Source: Poa pratensis (Eukaryota; Streptophyta; Magnoliopsida; Poales; Poaceae). From it: a stretch of 64,000 nt of DNA. Below the pieces are notes generated by a model, which was not told the DNA's origin, searched no databases, and saw only the letters and a program-made list of their open reading frames with translations. Every line of letters starts with the position of its first letter. Position 1 is the stretch's first letter. Position numbers and translations under genes: made by a program. Below are positions 10,145 through 21,715 of the stretch, piece after piece. The stretch is from the NCBI GenBank assembly GCA_947311845.1, contig CAMZMU010000116.1:4507414-4571413 (forward strand), written 5' to 3'.

Positions 10145-13100
10145 TTGAGACTTGGGTCAGTGGTCACTTTGAAGGGCGGAATTTCATGAAACTTGTCGTA
10201 ATCTTCTGACATGTCTGTCTTGTCCTCCACTCCCACGATGGTTCTTTTCCCTGAAAGAACTATGTGGCGCTTTGGCTCATCGGCTGATGTATTCACTTCC
10301 TTATCTTTTCTTTTTTTTGGCTTGGTAGACATGTCCTTCACATAGAAAACCTGAGCCACATCCTTGGCTAGAACGAATGGTTCGTTGTCGTACGCAACAT
10401 TCGTGAGATCCACTGTAGTCATTCCGTACAATGGGTCTTCCTTTACCCCGCCGCCTCTCAGGTTGAACCATTTGCACCAGAACAAAGGGACCTTCAAAGA
10501 AGGTCCATAGTCAAGTTCCCATATCTGCTCTATGCAACCATAATATGTGACCGTGGCCTCATTCGTGCTCTTATCATCAAAGCGGACACCACTATTTTGG
10601 TTGGTGCTCTTTTTATCTTGGGCGTTCGTGTAAAATGTATTCCCGTTTATCTCATACCCTTGGAAAGTCCAAATAGTCGAAGATGGCCCCTTAGACAACA
10701 AGAACAGCTCATCTGAGACTGTGTTGTTGTTGTTCAGATGCGTTTCCAACCAACCGCCAAAATTCTCCATGTGTTCCTTTGCAATGGCGGAGTCATCCAT
10801 CCCCGGGTTGTTAGAGCGTACAATATCCTTGTGCATCTGGATATACGGAGCCACCAAAGTGGAATTATGCAGAACTGTGTAGTGTGCTTTTGTGAAAGAA
10901 TACCCGTCCCTGCATATGTATGATTTCTTTCCTAGAGTGCCTTCTCCACTTAGTCTCCCCTCATGTCGCGATTCAGGAAGACCAATCGACTTAATGCCGG
11001 GAATAAAGTCAACACAAAACTCAATGACCTCCTCTGTTCCATACCCTTTGGAGATGCTTCCTTCTGGCCTAGCACGGTTATGAACATACTTCTTCAACAC
11101 TCCCATGAACCTCTCAAAGGGGAACATATTGTGTAGAAATACAGGACCCAGAATGTGAATCTCGTCGACCAGGTGTACTAGGAGATGTGTCATAATAGTG
11201 AAGAAGGATGGTGGGAACACCAACTCAAAACTAACGAGACATTGAGCCACATCCTTCTGTAACCTTAATAGAGTGGTTGGGCTGATTGACTTCTGCGAAA
11301 TTGCATTGAGGAACGCACATAGCTGAACAATGGATACTCGAACATTTTCCGGTAGAAGCCCCCGCAATGCAACCGGAAGCAGTTGAGTCATCAGCACGTG
11401 GCAGTCATGAGACTTTAGGTTCTGGAACTTTTTCTCTGCCATATTTATTATTCCCTTTATATTCGACGAGAAGCCAGACGGGACCTTCATACTGCTCAGG
11501 ACTTCAAAAAATATCTCCTTCTCTTCTTTGGTAAGAACGTAGCTAGCAGGACGTAGACGTCCTTTATCCGTCCTCATTGGATGCAGGTTCTTTGGGTCTT
11601 TCAAAAGTTGCTGGTCCTCTCGTGCTTCCGGAGTATCTTTTGCCTTCCCATACACGCCCAAGAAGCCTAGCAGGTTCACGCAAACATTCTTCGTCACGTG
11701 CATCACGTCGATTGCAGAGCGGACCTTTAGGATTTTCCAATAGGGTAGTTCCCAAAATATAGACTTCTTCTTCCACAGGGGAACGTGGTTGTTAGCGTCC
11801 TTCGGAACAGACTGTCCGCCAGGACCCTTTCCAAAGATTACATCTAAATCCTTGACCGCATCATATATATCTTCACCACTTTGGAGGGGTGGCTTCGGCC
11901 GGCGATCTTCCTCACCTTTGAAATGCTGCTGCTTGCTTTTCTTTCTTAGGGGATGCTGAGTTGTAAGAAATCGACGATGACCCGGGTACACATTCTTGTT
12001 ACCTACATATATACTTTCAGTGCTATCTAAACAGTGTGTGCATGCATTGTATCCCTTGTTCGACTGTCCTGAAATGTTACTAAGAGCAGGCCAATCATTG
12101 ATGGTTACAAACAACAACCCTCGTAGGTTAAATTCCGCTTGTTTGTACTCATCCCACACAGGTACCCCTTCATCACGCCACAACTGTAAAAGTTCATCAA
12201 CTAATGGCCTCAGGTAGACATCAATGTTGTTACCGGGTTGCTTCGGGCCTTGGATGAGCACTGGCATCATAATGAACTTCCGCTTCATGCACAACCAAGG
12301 AGGAAGGTTATAGATACATAGAGTCACAGGCCAGGTGCTATGACTGCTGCTCTGCTCCCCAAAAGGATTAAAGCCATCCGTGCTAAGACCAAACCTTAAG
12401 TTCCTTGGGTCACGTGCAAATTCCTTGTACTCTGTATCGATTTTTCTCCACTGCGACCCATCAGCCGGGTGTCTCAACATCTCGTCGCTCTTGCGGTCTT
12501 CTTTGTGCCATCGCAACAACTTGGCATGCTCTTTGTTTCTGAACAAACGTTTCAACCGTGGTATTATAGGAGCGTACCACATACCTTGGCAGGAACCTTC
12601 TTCCTGGCGGGCAGGCCCTCAACATCGCCAGGGTCATCTGCTCTGATCTTATACCGCAATGCACCGCATACCGGGCATTCATTCAAATTCTCATACTTCT
12701 CACCGCGGTAGAGGATGCAGTCATTAATGCATGCATGTATCTTCTGCACATCTAATCCTAGAGGGCAGATAATCTTCTTTGCTTCATACGCACTCTCGGG
12801 CAATTCGTTACCAGCCGGCAGCTTGTCCTTCACTATTTTCAGTAAACTCCCAAATCCCTTGTCAGATAAACCATTCGCTGCCTTCCATTGCAATAATTCC
12901 AGTGTGGTACCGAGCTTTGTGTTGCCATCTTCGCAAGTTGGGTACAACTTTGTTTTGTGATCCTCTAACATGCGCTCCAACTTCAACTTCTCAAGTGTAG
13001 TTTCTGCTAGGGTATGTGCATCAACGATGACCCCACGTAAATCATCATGTATGATGGGATCATCTGGTACCTCTTCATCATCAGCTTCCCCTGTTGGGTT

Positions 13101-13402
13101 ACCAACATATTCAGGGTACATGTAGTTGTCATCGTTCTCTTCTTCTTCGTTATCTTCCATCATAACCCCTTTTTCTCCGTGCTTGGTCCAACAATTATAG
13201 CCGGGCATGAAACCAGAAGTTATCAGGTGGAGGTGAATTCTGTCTGTGTTAGGGTAATCCTTCTCATTCCGACATTTCTTGCATGGACAACACATAAAAC
13301 CATTCGGCCCCTTGTTATCCTTAGCCACATTGAGAAAAGATTGCACGCCATCCATGTACTCTTTAGAGCGTCGGTCAGCGTACATCCACGGATGACTCAT
13401 CT
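10042..13402 (-). pseudogene. CACTA TNP2 transposase (Transposase_21), single frameshift
   Basis: The minus-strand gene begins at MSHPWMYADRRSKEY (13402), just after a TTGCAG that could be a splice acceptor. N-terminal to C-terminal it shows the transposase-associated domain with CCPCKKCRN, the Transposase_21 catalytic region (GLSTDGFNPFG, RSAIDVMHVTKNVCVNLLG), a DUF4218-like part (MTHLLVHLVDEI, FMGVLKKYVHNRA) and a DUF4216-like part (WFNLRGGG, VDLTNVAYDNEPFVLA), ending in a lysine-rich tail. The only break seen is near 12580, where the PAK codons run into a frame different from MWYAPIIPRLKRLF; one base appears to be missing. Length (about 1,100 residues) is normal for the family. TNP2 would cut and join the element ends in the nucleus. 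Confidence 0.88.
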
Positions 13403-13559
13403 GCAAATCACCGCTAAAACCCATTACGATAAACCAACATAATAGGAAACATATCATATTCATTAATACAAGTTCATCACATTAAAACCAAAGTATAGTA
13501 GTGACCAAATGTAATACATAGTTCTCATAAAACATAAATTAATTGAAACTAGAATACAA

Positions 13560-14045
13560 CTATCTAAAGAATTTAAATCCAACAACAAATGCGATCAGAA
13601 TCGCAACTAAGGTAACTATTGAACCAACAGCATAATGATACCAAGCCTCTTGACTAATGACATATTTTCTAATCTTTCTAAGCTTCAAGCGCATTGCATC
13701 CATCTTCATCTCGTGAACAGCGACGACGTCGGTAAGCTCGACCCCGTGAGCATCAACGATGTCGGCAATCTTCAAGTCCAATACCATCTTCTCTTCTAGG
13801 CATTGGAGACGAAGATCTTCACTTATCTTCAATTTTGCTTTCAAATCGTTGTTTTCTTTTTTAAAAACTCTACAATAGGGTCGGCTGGAATTTCCGGTTC
13901 AACTACCTCCTAAATAAAAATATATCTATGTCAATTTGGTCGGCATGATTGTTATAAACACGAAACAAAATAAATAGTGATAAAAATATACCACATCCGA
14001 ATCATAGACCGGACGAGGGCGACGGGGACGGATATCAAAACCATG
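13560..14045 (-). pseudogene. Small CACTA-associated ORF with C-terminal membrane segment
   Basis: The last exon encodes an amphipathic charged stretch and ends WYHYAVGSIVTLVAILIA, a single hydrophobic segment of about 20 residues near the C-terminus (stop at 13560-13562). Upstream, DPIVEFLKK is in another frame; the shift coincides with a 6-bp A/T homopolymer at 13857-13862. A further upstream exon (RPRRPRPVYDSD, about 14030-13990) with a GT donor is plausible. I know similar small membrane-ended ORFs from Triticeae CACTA elements, but their function is unknown. Confidence 0.5.
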
Positions 14046-14489
14046 ACACTATACATAAAAAACATAAGAAAATTATACAAGAAAAATAATTATGCATTCA
14101 AATCATACAAGTAATTTTGTAAAATAACAGATAAAAGAAGAGGCTCACCGAGGTGGTGCCGGTCACGGGATGGCGGGGGCTATCGACGGCGGTGAGGACC
14201 GAGACGACACTAAAATCCACAAATAATAAATTAATTTGAGCTCAAAATACATAAAAAAATGAACTACCTAGTTAGGCATTTCATCAAACACCTAGGTAGC
14301 ACTATAAAAATGAAATGAGCTAAACTTGTATGGAAATGGCTAAAATTCGGCCGCCGGGTGAAAGGATCAAGTGTTGCTAACCCTTGGAGAGATGGGTGCC
14401 GTCTATCTTGACAAATCTTGGAAAAAAATGGGGCTACACTTGAGCTTGAGAGAGGAAACAATGGAGATGATCTTGAGAGTTCAAAAATG

Positions 14490-14775
14490 GTGGCTGGCCC
14501 GGGGTGGGAGATGATATAGCGGGACCTCTAGTCCCGGGCTGTACCACGGCCCGGGACGAAAGGTCCACCCTCCTGTCTCCACCCTGCCGCTGACTGCCTC
14601 GGTCCCGGGTGGTATCACGGCCCGGAACTAGAGGTGCCCTACAACCCGGGACCCGACCTGCGCAGCGTCGGAGCAGCCGGCCCGGTACTAGTTCCCTCCT
14701 CTAGTCCGGGATCGAACCACGCCCGGGACTAGAGCCCAACACCCCTCTCCACCAAAGCCCCTGTTTCCACTAGTG
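14490..14775. repeat. CACTA 5' subterminal repeat region
   Basis: CCTCTAGTCCCGGG and CCCGGGACTAGAG motifs alternate in both orientations at least six times before the terminal inverted repeat. In this superfamily such motifs are the binding sites of the element's DNA-binding protein. Confidence 0.8.
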
Positions 14776-14797
14776 AAAGCAGTTTCCGCATTTTCTA

Positions 14798-15013
14798 GTA
14801 GTACTACTGTACTGCATGCCTTTGTAGGAGACCGTCCCAACTGAGACAAAATCGATAAAATTTACCTATTGTTTCATACCATCACCGGCGGTCACCCCAA
14901 AGTCAAACCAGCCAAAAGCGTATAGGGATGCGAGACACAAAAATATTTCCCACAGGTCACGGCACCCCGCACCCAACGATCCGGTCCGATCTAAAATCTG
15001 TCTGCCACCTCGA
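14798..15013. other. Spacer without recognisable feature
   Basis: This is the right flank of the MITE/CACTA nest. I see no open frame, repeat or RNA gene here. Confidence 0.5.
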
Positions 15014-15614
15014 TCAGACCCTCAATTTTAGAAGCCCTCTTCGGGTGTCCGATAGTGGCCGGACTGTCACCTTGACAGGTGGATCCCGCCTGTCATTGAC
15101 ACATAACGGCTGGCGGAGCCGTTCGAGACCGGTGACGTGCACCAAGGCGTCGGAAGAACCATAGCAAGGAGTGATGCTGAGGAGGAAGCAACGAATTGGG
15201 GAACTGGATCCAAACCTTTCCTTCTTTTCTCTTCGATTTCCTCTTAGTTCTCGTGAACGAGTGGAACAAAAACAGCGACAAGATGCCTTAGGCAATTTTC
15301 TTACCGATTTGCCTGATTTTTTCGATTCACTTCTGATTCTTTTTCTCGTATGATGTTCTTCTTTGTTCTTTCGATTCTCAGCGCTGAATTTTGTGGTTGT
15401 AGTCGAATTGCTCATGGTCGAACGTGCTGATAATGTTGAAAATAAAAATCGAGAGAGATAACAAATGAATCGAACTGTGTTCTCTTTATTGATTGATTTA
15501 GATATATATACAAGGTGGAGGGGCACATCCTAGAGGAACCGACATGGAGAAGAGGCGCGACCATATGGACATAGGCGTCTGTACAGCGCTTGGATAATAA
15601 AAATAATCCTAACA
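15014..15614 (-). mobile_element. Copia-like 5' LTR and leader fragment
   Basis: On the minus strand an LTR of 181 bp runs 15614-15434, bounded by TGTTAGGA and TTTTCAACA (TG...CA). It contains TATATATATC and an AATAAAG-type signal. Immediately after it comes TTATCAGCACG, resembling a primer-binding site of the TATCAG type, and then a short ATG frame (MSNSTTTTKFSAENRKNK, 15412 downwards) that could be the start of gag. The rest of the element is missing. A related LTR lies at 49704-49889 on the plus strand; both contain CAGTTCGATTCATT. Confidence 0.6.
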
Positions 15615-15639
15615 AGATGTACCGCATAAAGGCGGTAGC

Positions 15640-15780
15640 ACATGCAGTTCGGAGGGGGTCCCTGGGGTCGAGGATCTCGCTGTAGAAGCTGAAGGCCGTC
15701 TCAAGCCTGCGGTGGTCGGTGTCCCACTACAGGCCGCCCACGAAGTACCCATACATCACGTCGCCGTCGGCCCCGAATGA
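15640..15780 (-). pseudogene. Unidentified coding-like fragment
   Basis: The minus strand reads DGDVMYGYFVGGL, a stop, then WDTDHRRLETAFSFYSEIL and a further 17 codons, high in GC compared with its flanks. It directly adjoins the inverted promoter-like module A and ends at the copia LTR. I do not recognise the protein. Confidence 0.3.
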
Positions 15781-16465
15781 GAGTCACATATCCCAAATTA
15801 AGAGGAAACACACGAGTGTGTAGAGGGCACTCGATGATTGATTCGACCAGCCTGTTAAAGCATCGCATGATCTATCTGAAGATTCAAACTACACACTATG
15901 TATGGTAGCCTATGGAAAATATGCTCTTTGGTCCGAGGAATAGCAAAGCTGGCATATCAGATGTGGAATATGCCTTTTCCTAGAACCACTACTGGTTCAT
16001 CTATTGTTCTCCTCCAATAGCCCACACTACACGGTCGGTGTGTTGGAAGTATTTATTAGACTAGAATGGAAGTATTTATATAGTGGACATCACGGAAGTT
16101 CCATCACTACTCTTCATGCGATTGGCATTGAACTACTCATTTCATGAAGCTTTCACCATTCAACTACAATGATCACATGATTTTGCAGTGCATACTTACA
16201 TGATAAAGAAAACAGTTCCTGAATAACTACCTCAACACTTATCGCATGCTTTGCTCACAAGACCTATATATGTTAGTCTCACATATACTCACCCCTGCCT
16301 TAGGAATTAGGATGTCAAAGGTTCATTGTTACATGATTCTTTTCTTCCACATCAGTTATAATCTTTGGAATACTTTGAAATATTGGAGCAAAACAAAACA
16401 TCATGGTAATCATCTACTATATGTACCTGCATAAAGATACTCACAAGAATTAGAAGAGTCATTTC
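15781..16465 (-). repeat. Promoter-like module A (inverted copy of module B)
   Basis: Read on the minus strand, the block matches 46955-47690 over most of its length: ATGTTAGTCTCACATATACTC, TTCATGAAATGAG, TATAAATACTTCCATTC and TGGAGGAGAACAATAGATGA occur in the same order. The TATAAATACTTCC at about 16080-16065 is TATA-box-like. Confidence 0.7.
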
Positions 16466-16662
16466 TCCAACGAACTTAATTTGACATCTAGACAATCATC
16501 TATTACAATTGGGACCTGGATTTGCAGAGTTGCAGCCTCGCCGAGAACAAGCAATGGCCCGCAATTTTATTTTATTCTTCTGCAAGGCTATGCTCGTCTT
16601 CAGTTTCAGAAGAGTGAACAGTGTCATCTAACTGCTTCATCTCGTGTACAATATATTTCATT

Positions 16663-18197
16663 GGATAAAGTATATATTTCACCCTCAAATCTCATGGATT
16701 GGATACTTTTCACCCTCAACTCGAATTTGGTATTCTTTTCACCCTGAGGTTTACCAAACCGGACAAATCACCCCTGTTCCTGGTTTTTGACGAATTTTGG
16801 GTGGTTTTCGGGTCAATTTGGGCGGTTTTGCATATTTAAGTGATTGCTGACGTGGCGATGACATGGCACTCCGTTAACGCCGTCCTCTCGCGTCTCTCTC
16901 ACACTCGCGTCGCTCACCCGCTCGCACGCCGACGGTCTCCGTCACCTGCGCTGCCCGCCGCATCCGTAGCTGCCGTCGGGAGAAGAACTGGGCCGACTCG
17001 CTCACTCACTCCCCACCTTCAATCCCCACCCCGACCACGCAGCCGGCCAAAGCATCCGTCGCCGCCGCCGGGCGAAGAACTGCATCTTCCTCACGCTGTA
17101 GTTGCGCCTCCTGCCCACCCCGTGCGGCCTCCTCCTCGTCTTCGTCCACGCGCTCACCGCCGTCTTCTCCGCCGCCGGCTGCTCCGGCTACTGCACCGCC
17201 GGCCCGGCACCTTGGCACACGGCGCACACGCTGGGGCGGCGCTCACGACCTTTTCCAGCCGACTTCCTCGCTGAGCTCCAGTCCGCGACGAGGAAGGCGC
17301 CGTCATCCTCAAGATGGTCGGGGGCCTCGGCACCGCTATCTTTGTACTTGAGTGGGCCGTACTCGCGCTCGCCTTCTCCCCACGCCTTGACGATGGCGTG
17401 TGGATGACGGAGAGGACGACCTCAGCCGCGCCAAGAACTGGGCCGACTCCTACCATGTCTAAAGCTCTGAGCGCTCCGATTCGTCCGTGCCCCAGCCGCC
17501 TCCAGGCACAACAAGGATGGATGTATAATTGTTGTCTGAATTCTTCTGAACTGCTCTGTACTGTACTATGTTCTCAAATTCTTTTGAATTAGTACCAAGA
17601 TGCCAAGGCAAACATATATTGCTTTTGTTTTGGAAATTATTTGTAACCAGCAGATCAATCCGTCGGCTCCAACGCCAGACGGACAGGAGACGAGCGTGCG
17701 GTTGCGCGCTAGGTTTGCTGCCGCTAGAGAAATCGGTCGGCTCACTGCTTCTCCAGGGCTCTCTCGCTCCATCCTCTGGTTCGCTAGGCTGGACCTGCCA
17801 CTCGACACCGGATCTGCTCGACGCCGCGCCGATCCCTGCTGCTCGCACGGTTCCAGCCCTCCGACGACTCCTCCCCAACGGTTCCCCCTCCCTGCAACTC
17901 GTCTCCCCAGCCGGAAGAACCATCTCCACCCAGGCCTCCCCCACCTGTAGCAGAGAAGATGACAGATGGGCCCCACACTCAGACAAAACGCCGTTATCTC
18001 CTTAATTAACGGCCGACGACACCTCATCCCATGAAATCGCCACGTCATCACACAAAACCGCCAAAACTGTCCAAAACCAGTCTGGGGGGTGATTTGTCCG
18101 GTTTGGTAAACCTCAGGGTGAAAAGAATACCAAATTCCAGTTGAGGGTGAAAAGTATCCAATCCATTAGATTTGAGGGTGAAATATATACTTTATGC
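16663..18197. mobile_element. Pack-MULE-like element (1535 bp)
   Basis: Terminal inverted repeats of at least 120 bp: the left end GGATAAAGTATATATTTCACC and the inverted right end GCATAAAGTATATATTTCACC stay nearly identical through the ACCAAACCGGACAAATCACC segment. The 9-bp target duplication TATTTCATT is exact (16654-16662 and 18198-18206). The interior (16850-18010) is GC-rich and gene-like, has no transposase, and differs sharply from the AT-rich surroundings, as in Mutator-like elements that captured host gene pieces. Confidence 0.88.
16900..17460 (+). pseudogene. Captured gene fragment in the Pack-MULE, membrane-protein-like
   Basis: Plus-strand frames show hydrophobic segments GLLLVFVHALTAVFSAAG (near 17128-17180) and GGLGTAIFVLEWAVLALAF (near 17317-17373), joined by SATRKAPSSS-type linker in shifting frames with stops. 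The pattern suggests part of a multi-span membrane protein gene. The donor gene was not identified. No single frame covers it, so it is not expected to make protein. Confidence 0.45.
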
Positions 18198-18206
18198 TAT
18201 TTCATT

Positions 18207-19261
18207 GGAAGCTTTAGCGTCCTAGAGAAAATGAAGCATGACTCTTACCAGTACGGAGCCCACAAGCGTGTGGGCCTTATTTAACCATGGCACAATACCT
18301 CCGTGCAGCCCAGCCCGACCCACTAGATCACGAATTTGACCGGCTGACGCTCCAATCGCCACACTCCTGGGGTCACGTGCTCTGCTATGCTCGCCGGAGA
18401 GATCGCCGGCGACCTGGCCGACGTCGCCTGGCATTGGGAAGAAGAAAGAAGGAGGACGTGCCGGCGTCGCATTTCCGTGGCTGCAGCAAACCTGAGCACA
18501 GCCGGCTTCTTTCAGGCACTGAACCTGACTTTGAGTCCACCATTTGTTTTGCTTTCTCATTTTTCAGTTCGTCCATGCGATCCGAAAAACATAACATGTT
18601 TTGATTAATTCACGATTGCATGGATGTTGATTCATCAGCCATGCATGCACCGGTGGGGAGGACCCTAGACCAATTCTTGTGGAAGGCCATCCCATATCTC
18701 TGCAATTTCTGTTTAATTTTGCTTCCGGTTATGGTTTTGCCAAAACATTCTTCGTAGGTTCGTCTGTGAAAATTCCGAGCAATGCAAAGCTCTGTATGAA
18801 ACAAGCTAACACGTTCTCACTCTAAATGCAGATATAACTGTTTTGTTCCATTTTCAATTTTTATGTGTGTAATCCCCCCCTTCTCTGTAAAAATCACGTG
18901 TACAAGGAAGAAATCTATAAAGTCAGTATTTATTGTGAAATTTCTCTTTTCCTGGCTTCAAATCACAGTCAGAGTTTGAAGTATATAAATTTCACATGTT
19001 TATAGAATATTGACCTCAGTCTAAATGTGGTATTTTAAAAACAATTTTTACAACCTCTACACATGTTTTATATAGAGTTTTTTTTTTGCAGTAGTCATGG
19101 ATTCCACCGGATATACTCCTTGAATAAATTTCATTGTCAGACTGCAGCTCTTTCTGTTATGTTTCATTATATGTAATGTCCACCTGTTATTTGTGTTCGG
19201 TGACGTTGACTGGTCTTTTTGTTCTAGGTTATATACGTTCCCAAATTAATTCGTACAAGTA
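18207..19261. other. Spacer without recognisable gene
   Basis: An AT-rich spacer with a GC-richer patch at 18330-18480 whose frames are not coherent. No transposon ends, coding exons or RNA genes were recognised before the tRNA. Confidence 0.5.
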
Positions 19262-19335
19262 GCTTTCATAGCTCAGTTGGTTAGAGCACCCGTTTAGTAA
19301 GCGGGAGGTCTTGAGTTCAACTCTCAATGAAAGCA
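19262..19335 (+). tRNA. trnT-AGU: tRNA-Thr (anticodon AGU)
   Basis: The 74 nt fold as a cloverleaf: acceptor GCTTTCA pairs with TGAAAGC, the D arm is GCTCAGTTGGTTAGAGC, the anticodon stem CCCGT/GCGGG encloses the loop TTAGTAA with anticodon AGT (19296-19298), and the T arm holds GAGTTCAACTC. The discriminator base is A and no CCA is encoded, as in nuclear genes. Internal A box (TAGCTCAGTTGG) and B box (AGTTCAACTC) are close to consensus. A T-rich run (ATGTTTTAATT) follows and may terminate Pol III. It closely resembles the standard cytosolic plant tRNA-Thr, so it may be functional. Confidence 0.93.
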
Positions 19336-21170
19336 TATGTTTTAATTAAAATTTTGCTGCCACACCTGTTATAAGTGCTTATGATCTCAGGCAGTCACGT
19401 GGCCTAATCTGACTGATATATTCTCTGGTTCAACCGTTGAAGGTTCAAGTAATAAAACATGATTCGATTACCAGGTTTTGTTCTGGCTAATTAGCCATGC
19501 ATTAAAGTGATACTATTTTTTTGTTCAGGAGTTGCTGGGCTGGTCCATCTTTCTGGTTGATGGATACCCTGTCATTGTTTGCTTGCCACAATCTTGTCAC
19601 TTGGTTCAGCTTCAGCGTGGTCATTGTTTGCTTGCCACAATCTTGTCACTTGGTTCAGCTTCAGCGTCTCTGCATCCATCCAGCCATGCCAATGGCCATC
19701 AATCCATCAGGATAGTGAGATGCTTGCATTGACCACAGAAAACCAAAGGCACCTTTTGCAGCAGGAAGATCGAGGAGGAAACAAACAGGATCTTGCTACA
19801 AGGTTAGTGCTGACCTTGCATTTTTCCTTTCCTTAAACGTCCACATCCAGTTTTCCCATGCACATTTTAAGATGCTGTTGTCGGCCTTGAGCTGATCGGG
19901 ACGGTAGAACATCGCACATCCATCAGAGGTTTTGACTACTTCTCAGTACTCACTGACAAACTTTTGCTGAACATGCTTTATTCAGCATACAAAGAGGAAG
20001 ATTGGGAACCAATCAACTTCGCATGTGTACCCCAGTAGAGAACCATCATATATTTTTAGTCTTCTATTTTATTTTCTTTTGATGCCTCAATCACACTCAC
20101 ACACAGCAAACTGCTAAGATGACATGAACAGAACAAAACACGGTCTGTTCATGGATGATCTGATGAGGCTACACCACCAAGGATGGCCCCAGTTCTGCAT
20201 GCAAGGATCAAGTAGATCGGCTACTTACACTGCTCCCACTAGTAAATCCATCAGTGGACTGTTACTGTTTCAATTTTGATGGGCACTGCACTATGTGTGG
20301 TTAGCGACAGAGAGGATCAAACACAGCTTAGCTAGACACCTATGGCGCTGTGTGCTTTGGAGCTCACGCTTTCATGTTTCTTCCTTTAAACAGAACTATA
20401 TATGAAGGCTGCGGCATTTTATGCATTTTTGGATGCATTTTGAGCTTATATCATACAAAGTAAGGAACTATAGTAGGATTGTGATTTGAATTAAATCCTG
20501 CAATCTACTGATATAAAAAGTTAACAATATTGTTTACCTTTATTTTTTCTGTGCACTAGTAATTATTTGCTCCATTTTCCCCCTGAATTAATTCAGAAAT
20601 CTTCGTAGTTTGCCGGGTCTTGTTTTTTGGTCGACGAGTCTGACAAAATTTCGTGTCGCAGAGGGTCAGAATCCCAGCCATAAGAGAGGTTATAATATAT
20701 ATTTTTGAAACGGAAGAGATTATAAATATTAGTCAACACAGTCAGTGACTAGGATTGCCACGGTCGAATTAATCATGGACCTACCAGTGATAGACTGAGT
20801 CAACGTCCAATGCACTCGTGTACTAATTTAAGCACTCATTTCAACGTCCAATGCACCAGTGACTAGGATTGCCACGGTCGAATTAATCATGGACCAACCA
20901 GTGGTCGAATTTCCAACTACCTTTTCAAGTGGAAATATGCACTCTACTTGCAGCCAAAGTTCTCAAATGTTGTTTAGTGAAAAAAAGGGGAACCAAATAC
21001 GTGGCTGTCAAGCTGAGGTGACTTGAATTTGCTGTGTTTTCAACATGACGTTTTTCGCCTTCGCATGTCCATTGTCATCTTACTCAGCATTATGTTCTTC
21101 TCTACCTTAAGATCTTTGTCTTACGTTATTTGGCATCCAACTAGTGTGGGGATAATAGATTTTCCATTTA
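19336..21170. repeat. Block P, paralogous to block Q
   Basis: Segments recur in the same order at 26538-29540: the tRNA, GCTAATTAGCCAT, TTGCTTGCCACAATCTT, TGCTTGCATTGACCACA, GCAGCAGGA followed by GAGGAGGAAAC, TTCAGCAT with CAAAGAG, and GACTGAGTCAAC/ACTGAGTCAAC. A 50-bp segment around 19565-19665 (CATTGTTTGCTTGCCACAAT) is itself tandemly repeated in P. No convincing open frame was found, so these are non-coding or long-decayed sequences. Confidence 0.7.
20745..20905. repeat. Local tandem duplication within block P
   Basis: CAGTGACTAGGATTGCCACG and the following GTCGAATTAATCATGGACC occur at about 20741 and again at about 20853, a spacing near 112 bp. Block Q has only one version, so this duplication is younger than the P/Q split. 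Confidence 0.7.
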
Positions 21171-21604
21171 TTATAAGCAAAATAGACCAAGTGATGTGAG
21201 ATTTCGGATGGCTGACAAATAAAATAAAATAAATAAATATTAAACTTTTTTATGAAATACATGTTAATGCACACAAGGACAAGGCCGGAATCCTTAAAAA
21301 TTCGAACTTGGTTTTACGTTTCATATGTGTTAATGATACGAGAAGGTCTTATTCTTAAAATAACCACATCAATAAGCCTTTTAAGGTTGTGTTACCTTAA
21401 TAATCCGTGTAGCGAAATAAAAATTAGGTGCCCCAGTCAAGCTATGTTCAGCTTCTACTAGCCAAGGGCTACTCAATCCAGCCTCAGATTTCACTGTTCT
21501 AAAAAAAGGACAAGAGCTAAATGAGAATTCATTCTGCCTCCACCACTATAAGGTAATGCCACATGACTGTGTTTTTCACCTTGTTAATTATTGGCTCTGT
21601 GATC

Positions 21605-21605
<1 letters not shown>

Positions 21606-21639
<34 letters not shown>

Positions 21640-21645
21640 TCCCTG

Positions 21646-21712
<67 letters not shown>
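21606..21712. repeat. (CT)n microsatellite
   Basis: About 107 bp of CT dinucleotides interrupted by a CCCTCTCCCTGTCCC patch near 21635-21650. Confidence 0.98.

Positions 21713-21715
<3 letters not shown>

Larger units (their letters stand above)
2027..14775 (-). mobile_element. CACTA (En/Spm) transposon, 12.7 kb
   Basis: Both ends read CACTAGTGGAAACAGGG (17 bp identical, inverted), starting at 2027 and ending at 14775. The 3-bp target duplication is AAA (2024-2026 and 14776-14778). Subterminal regions are full of short direct and inverted CTCTAGTCCCGGG-type motifs. Genes read on the minus strand, so the element's 5' end is at 14775: a small membrane ORF, then TNP2, then a second protein with a Ulp1-like domain. 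Both main genes carry frameshifts, so this copy is probably non-autonomous although its ends look competent. The 3.8 kb between the two main genes is a mosaic of other sequence. Confidence 0.93.
1640..14788. mobile_element. MULE-type MITE (about 397 bp) split by the CACTA element
   Basis: The left part (1640-2026) and the short right part (14779-14788) together form an AT-rich inverted-repeat element. Flanks carry the 9-bp direct repeat CATTTTCTA at 1631-1639 and 14789-14797, the duplication length of Mutator-type elements. Inner arms mirror each other, with TTGCACCCGAGC near 1654 and GAGCTCAGGTGCA near 2010. The CACTA transposon inserted close to its right end. Related copies occur at 28242-28611, 40640-41028 and about 41797-42222. 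Confidence 0.7.

Noticed and set aside
15670..15790. Idea that the fragment next to module A is also NFD4-like
   Set aside because: Residues such as MYGYFVGGL and RRLETAFSFYSEIL do not fit the conserved NFD4 segments; left unidentified.
21606..21712. CT repeat considered as a CRISPR-like or satellite array
   Set aside because: Simple dinucleotide microsatellite without spacers; plant nuclear DNA.
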